Source: Stichopus chloronotus (lineage: Eukaryota > Echinodermata > Holothuroidea > Aspidochirotida > Stichopodidae). Taken from it: DNA of 64,000 nt. Below, one piece after another: positions 58,763-64,000 of the stretch. The stretch is taken from positions 14,484,114 through 14,548,113 of the forward strand of contig CM037850.1 of NCBI GenBank assembly GCA_021234535.1. The letters are read 5' to 3'. The notes below the pieces were generated by a model. The model searched no databases and had not been told where the DNA came from. It was given only the letters and a program-made list of their open reading frames with translations. The number at the start of each line of letters is the position of its first letter. Within the stretch, counting starts at the first letter, position 1. Position numbers and translations under genes: made by a program.

Positions 58763-61700
58763 CTGCAGGTCAAAAAAATATAACAAATACTCTATTATAC
58801 TCACTGAATAAATACTAGAATGTATACACAAATGCATTGCGGTCTTAATTACTTCATTTTACCAATATTTGTTTTATGAAAACAACATTTTGCTAGGGTT
58901 GAAACTTTCTTTTATTTTTAAAAAAAAAACTATGATCTAAATCAAGCAAACTGATTTAAATCATGATTTATTTTAACTAAAAGTTTGATTTTAATTATAA
59001 CTATGCATATGGCAGAAGGCAAGGATGTGTAACTTGATCAGTTTTTATAATGCATACTACCATAGTTATTCATCATGTCACCAATCAGGATACAGTAACT
59101 AGGGATAAACCTATGATCAGATTGGACATCAGATCGGGCAGATATTCACCATTGTCAGTAAAACATATCAATGAAATTTCAATGCCATATTTACCAATAT
59201 CCCGATATTGCATCTACGGACGTACAATATCAATCCATGAAGCAGGACAGGAAAATTGAGAAATGCCTGGTCAAGGCTATTTTCCAATTTCCATTTGAAA
59301 CGTGGGAAAAATATACTTGTAGAGAGCTATTGTAATGAAGTGTAGAGACAGGTAAATGAGGAGCAAAGTATATAGGCATCATACCTAAATAATACAGATA
59401 TCAGACATTGGCCGATGCTGTGATAGAAACATCAGCCGTCCGATCAGTGAAGAAAAACCAAAGCGGTTGACCCCTTGAAGTGACAATCCTCGACACACAA
59501 AAGATATGACTAAGCTTCTTGTCTTGAGATTTCATGTGTACACAGTGTTCACAAATGGACCCTTGTTGAACAAAAAGGGAACAAAAAAACATAAACTAAT
59601 GTGAAATAGGCTTCTGTAGTCAATGTGCAACACCACTACATCTACAAATACACATAGCAAATATGAGATCAGTGCAAGCTTCCCTTCTTGAAATAAGTAC
59701 AGTATGTACTGCCTGTGCAACGTTTATCAAAATTTGACCGTACTGATCCATTGAATGGTCTTTGACCGTCATCAAACATGAACAAGGTTCTTCTATTCAG
59801 TGTGAAATACCCAGGTATGCTGTGCCACATGCACAATCTGTCCAAGCTTCCCTGAAGTCTTGACATTTGTTAGTTGATTTTCTGATTTGATCAAAGTTGA
59901 CCCCAGATGAGCTTTGAAATACTTCATGCTTCTGGATAAGAACTTGCAAAACACTTCACCAAGAGCATAATGTGTGTAATACAATTTTTCACACACGTAT
60001 GTATAATGCAGAGCCATCTGGTGTACAGCTAACAGTATAATGTGTGAGACTGTAACACAATGATTAGACTTACAACCAGCTGATGAAAAATGACATTACT
60101 GTATTACAACCACTCACCCAACTACCATACAACTTTACGTACTGTACAGTGAGTATAAATTCTAGGACACAGTGCATGGGAAAGCAGAGATCATGTAGTA
60201 AGCTACTGTAGTACTGCATGTTCATACTACCAGTACCTAAGAAGGCTAACATGCAGATTACTACACTTAGATGATACATTAAAAAGTGCTATGACCTTCA
60301 ACTACAGTACGGTACTGTAATATGGACGATGACATGAGAAGTGAAGATCACTTTGCATGCTCTTACCTCTTCATGTTCCTGTGAAAAGTGTATGGAAATC
60401 AGCCAAGCCACTATGGACAAATGGGACTAAGCTTTGCAAGTTTGTTGCACATCAGTTTGCATGACGACTGAAAAGTCCATGCTAATAGAACTAAGACCTC
60501 CACACAATGATAATCACATGAAAGCTGAACAGAGGGGCTGGTCTAGAGGCCACAATATGGGTCTCACTAAACTCAAAAGTTTTTTATTCAAGTGGCACAA
60601 ATCCATAGTGACTCACTGCTGAATCAACAGAATTGAAAACACAAAATAAGCATGTGGTTGACACAACTTGTCATGCTTCACTGATTACAGCTGTACTAAC
60701 CCATTGGTATATAGCTTAGTTAAGTTTAGTATTTGAGGAACAAGAAAGTATGAATACTCATGAAGGGAACCTTTTGTGTTGATCTCATAAGTAGACCTAT
60801 TTGATATTACTCAGCACCTTCATGAAACATACCTCTGTTTCTATTTCTAAACACCTACGTCTAGTTACTTATAATTGAAACACTGTGAACTTGGATTATA
60901 GCATTCAAAAAGTGCTGTAAAATGACAGTCAAATTCAGATACATACACTACGGATAAAGCATGTCCCTCTCATAATACAGTCACCACTTCAAAAATCCCA
61001 AATTTTCTCCAATTTAAACATACATATATGTAATCAACACTTTGGTTGTGCTGAAAACCTACTTAGCAGTCATGCAAGCACTCAAATCTCAACTGACTCT
61101 TCACTGGCATTTATAGTAACAACATTTAATATCACACACTGGCTTTTAGTATTTCCCTTGTTCCAAAACTGCTGCATGTTCACATTACATTGCACTCATT
61201 TTGAAACTTGCATTACTGTAAATTTGACTTAAGATATAGTGCCTAGATGTTTAGATGTTTCATTAATTAACTTTCATCACACAGAGCATGCACTCAAAGG
61301 CCTTCTACCAGAAATTATCTGTGCTGTGTTATGCATGTAAGCCGGTATGTACTTAGCCATATTTGCAGTACTCTGAATTAGTGAATTGCCTTGTACAGTA
61401 CTTGAACTGTTCCTGCAGGTAGGCTTGCAATATTTAATGCAATGAGCCAATGACAGAAGCAGTACAAACATGCAAGGCTATGCTGGAAACATGATTTCAG
61501 ACAAAACATGGGGAGAATTTTACTTCAGTATCAGCCAAAAAAGAAGAAATGTAACAAGAGGTAAAAATACAGATACCATTTTCAAGAAGAGTATCAGTAG
61601 CCAGATAAAAGCAATACACATACTTAACTACTGGCCTGGTTACCAGTCATTTTGCCCTCATACAATCTTGCCCCGACCAGTTCATCGGAATCCCTTCGCC

Positions 61701-62832
61701 CCCTTGCAAGTTCTCCTCAAAGTAGTTGTTCCACCAACCAAATGTTTTACTTCGCCTCCTCTAACTAACTGATGTCAAAGGCCATTGTGAGCCTGATAGT
61801 TTTCAACTACAATTGTCACAATAGCAAAAAACAATTTTCACGATAGCAACACTCTTCAAGCAACAATCTAGGTAAGTTGTGGAAAAAAGATGACAATTTG
61901 GAACTAGTATACCAACATCATTCATTCTGTGTTCACATGATTTTATGCTCAATATCCTGTTAGCTGAGGTTCAGTTAATTCTTACTGTTGAATTGAAGTA
62001 TATTCTTCCAACTGACTTGAGTTTTTCATTTGTCACCAAGTACAATGTTTACTTGAAATTTTGAAGAAAAAATAAAAGATGGGAAAACACATGAACAAAA
62101 AAATGAACACATGAAAACATTAAACATAAAGTCACTTACCAGTCTCAACCAAACTGAACACAGTAAATCAATGACACAAGTTCAAATGACCGTTTGAATT
62201 TGTCCCCACCTTTTTTCACATAATGCAACCATCAGGTTTGGGGGGCATTCTGGTCTAGAGTTGGGGCCGACCTGGTAGGTCTTAGTCATGGTACATCATG
62301 TTCATAATGGGGCAACTAATAGTAAGCCTAATGTTACTTGTTACTTTGAGCTCATATAAATGGCAAGTGCACCTCAATTGGTCAACACGTACAGTACAAG
62401 CATAAGTTACACTGCTGCCTTTACATTAACAATTACCAAAGTAAATATGAGCTAGTATTGACAACTGTGTACAATGTTAGGCTACTTCCACCCGCAGCGT
62501 ATATGAAGGTCTAATGCAATACCGTGTTCTACCCTGTGTTTCAGTCATTACGATGTTAAGCAGGAAAACGACGATAGAGTACAAGTACAGTTCAATATAT
62601 TACTGCTTTACATAGGACCACAACAGAGATGACAACCATACAGTACAGCTCATAAAAAAACTCAACACTGCGACAGTGCATAACATTATCAAATGCAGTC
62701 TCCAACAACCACATCACTCAGTTGTTAGGGCTAACGTTGGCTGCCTGACAATTTCGGTTGTCTTGCAGTCAGAGCTATAATTTATCAGATTAAAACATAT
62801 TATTTCGCGAAATGTCATGGAAATGCACCTAC
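58763..62832 (-). other. Probable 5' UTR intron
   Basis: It lies between the 58762 acceptor and a candidate donor at 62832. It holds a diverged stretch of the ~145-bp repeat family (about 59440-59930) and a fragment near 59095-59230 resembling the inverse of 26940-27040. Otherwise it is AT-rich sequence without recognisable genes. Confidence 0.4.
62803..62812. promoter_or_regulatory. E2F-type palindrome TTTCGCGAAA
   Basis: This is a perfect 10-bp TTTCGCGAAA in an AT-rich, CpG-poor setting, about 190 bp from the CRE. It would lie just inside the first intron on the model used here. Confidence 0.3.
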
Positions 62833-62990
62833 CCCATACAATGCTATCCGTACTGAAGTCATACTAAACGGTATTTCCGAGAACGAAGCAATCCAAGAAA
62901 CACGAATAAATCGTCATTTTTACCAGCTAATATTCCTTTTACAAGGAGGAGATTCCAAGCTAAGCAGATTCTCTGCAGCTGACGGCTTGG
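62833..62990 (-). other. Candidate noncoding first exon
   Basis: A donor GTAGGT lies at 62832-62827 on the minus strand. It is the best-looking donor downstream of the promoter-like cluster at 62993-63065 and before the 58762 acceptor. The 5' boundary is a guess from those motifs. Several short upstream ATGs lie in it. Confidence 0.3.
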
Positions 62991-62992
62991 CA

Positions 62993-63065
62993 TGACGTCA
63001 TGACAGGTGAATCACCTTATGAATATCCATTTATGTGGAGGCCTATGATGTCATCACAACCCAAT
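62993..63065 (-). promoter_or_regulatory. Promoter-like cluster: CRE, CRE variant, CCAAT
   Basis: A perfect CRE TGACGTCA is at 62993-63000, a CRE/AP-1 variant TGATGTCA at 63046-63053 and CCAAT at 63061-63065. They span about 75 bp just upstream of the candidate first exon. Some MKP genes are induced through CREB/ATF sites, so the motif set suits the gene. Motif presence alone is weak evidence. Confidence 0.35.
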
Positions 63066-63446
63066 CAAAATGTCCTTTCAAGGGCAGCCATGGTGCGGTG
63101 TGTTACACTGATAATCAGCAAATATGGGGTTCGCAAATGAAAAGAGAACGGGTTGAATGGATTTTTTTCTGCCCGTTTCACGAGAGGATCAAGGGTACTC
63201 CCACATGAATCATTTCAGTGGTGGCACAGTTGCATTTAATTGCCCCGACATTGCATCCAACAAGGTTATGTAACATTCTCAAGCAAGTATGTCGGTGAGC
63301 AGTTACCTCAGATGAATTAATTTTCAAATAACGACACTTCTCTCTAGACCCTGCCCTCAAACGTTCTTATGTGAATGACAGTGACGAGGAAACATCTTTT
63401 TGAGTGTATTGATCGGTGTGGTGCAGAAGGTTTGTCAATTGTAAAA

Positions 63447-63717
63447 CAGGGGTCGGCAACCTACGGCCAAGTCCGGACCGCAGGTGTCAAGAACCCGGCC
63501 CCCGAAGAGCACTCAAAATCGCGTACAGACAGTGCAATGTGCAATACTGGCGAGAATGCCACGAATTTCTGTAATACTTATTTCAACTATCAAATTCCAT
63601 TACACGCCAGAAAACTTAAATTTTCTCTACAGCCTTATTGACTTTGTAACAATACTGTTTCAACTACTCCTTTGGTCCTCAAGTTGGCCAGCGCCCCCGA
63701 AAGGTTGCCCACCCCTG
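63447..63717. mobile_element. hAT-type MITE, 271 bp
   Basis: The ends 'caggggtcggcaacct' and 'aggttgcccacccctg' pair with few mismatches and match the common hAT end CAGGGGTCGGCAACCT. Flanking 8-mers 'ttgtaaaa' (63439-63446) and 'gtgtaaaa' (63718-63725) differ at one base, consistent with an 8-bp target duplication. The interior is not coding. Confidence 0.85.
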
Positions 63718-63740
63718 GTGTAAAAGCTCATATCCTACAC

Positions 63741-63800
63741 ATGGGCGAAGACGGAGACGGGGATGGGGCGGAGGGCGCGCCGGCTTTTCTTACATGTACT
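63741..63800. promoter_or_regulatory. Short GC-rich stretch with GC box and GGCGCGCC
   Basis: 'gatggggcggagggcgcgcc' and the following 'acgtcacgcc' stand out in an AT-rich window. It may be part of an upstream or bidirectional promoter, or a transposon edge. There is no direct evidence of transcription. Confidence 0.25.
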
Positions 63801-63887
63801 GTCACGTCACGCCAAACAAAAAGTAAGTTTTGCTCGTAGAAAAGCAAAGTTGCAAATAGTCTGTTGCTGAACACTTTCTGTTGGAAA

Positions 63888-63929
63888 TGACTTCATTACT
63901 TTGGCCTATGACTTCATTACTTTGGCCTA
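63888..63929 (+). repeat. 21-bp perfect tandem duplication
   Basis: Two perfect copies of a 21-mer starting 'tgacttcattactttgg' lie side by side. Confidence 0.95.
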
Positions 63930-64000
63930 TATGATATGAAAAATGATTGTCCTAAATACAATAAGGCCAGTGGGTTATTGTGAGTTAAAATCATACATGA

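Noticed and set aside
1..64000. Defence system, toxin locus, biosynthetic cluster or integrated viral genome
   Set aside because: No genes of such systems are recognisable. The only enzyme domains are those of one phosphatase and one decayed DIRS-type retrotransposon.

Overview
The window is animal nuclear DNA: AT-rich, intron-dominated, full of minisatellites, microsatellites, short inverted-repeat transposons and decayed retroelements, with one multi-exon gene spread over the whole minus strand. Two things suggest an invertebrate deuterostome, with an echinoderm such as a sea cucumber as my tentative guess. The gene is a close relative of vertebrate DUSP8/DUSP16, and the repeat landscape is of that kind. 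The species call is inference. I saw no bacterial operon, CRISPR array, rRNA or convincing tRNA.

The one confident gene is a JNK/p38-type MAP kinase phosphatase of the DUSP8/DUSP16 class, read right to left. Coding exons lie at 58393-58668 (start and first half of the rhodanese/CH2 domain, with the KRR kinase-docking motif), 24663-24840 (rest of the rhodanese domain), 14730-15062 (start of the phosphatase domain, with the acid Asp), 11631-11754 (the HCLAGISRS catalytic loop) and 8108-9938 (end of the catalytic domain, long Ser-rich tail, stop). The splice phases add up to 2742 nt, i.e. 913 residues plus stop. A TAG lies in frame 9 nt before the ATG. A 5' UTR acceptor at 58762 and a candidate noncoding first exon with CRE/CCAAT-type promoter motifs near 62.8-63.1 kb complete the model.

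The most intriguing item is an extra 246-nt open segment at 21060-21305 in intron 2. It has consensus splice sites on both sides and matches the flanking phase exactly (1-1). If used, it would insert 82 unfamiliar Cys/His- and Lys/Arg-containing residues at the end of the rhodanese domain.

The 33.5-kb first coding intron (24841-58392) is a transposon graveyard. It holds a degenerate minus-strand DIRS-type (tyrosine-recombinase) retrotransposon at about 45.8-48.8 kb, a second retroelement-like GC-rich block at about 37.4-40.1 kb, and two copies of one hAT-like element. One hAT copy is complete, with a perfect 8-bp target duplication. The other is split by a tandem-repeat block. Three copies of a family with ~12-14 bp inverted ends (15.9, 28.3 and 32.3 kb) and arrays of a ~145-bp monomer (12.6-13.4 and 49.8-50.9 kb) carry TGACCTTTGACCT motifs, which are perfect DR1 nuclear-receptor sites. 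A ~160-bp near-palindrome lies at 57331-57491.

The left end (1-8107) is downstream of the gene or 3' UTR and carries two large minisatellites (2274-2862 and 3530-4372). The right end holds the probable promoter, a 271-bp hAT-type MITE (63447-63717) and a short GC-rich stretch.
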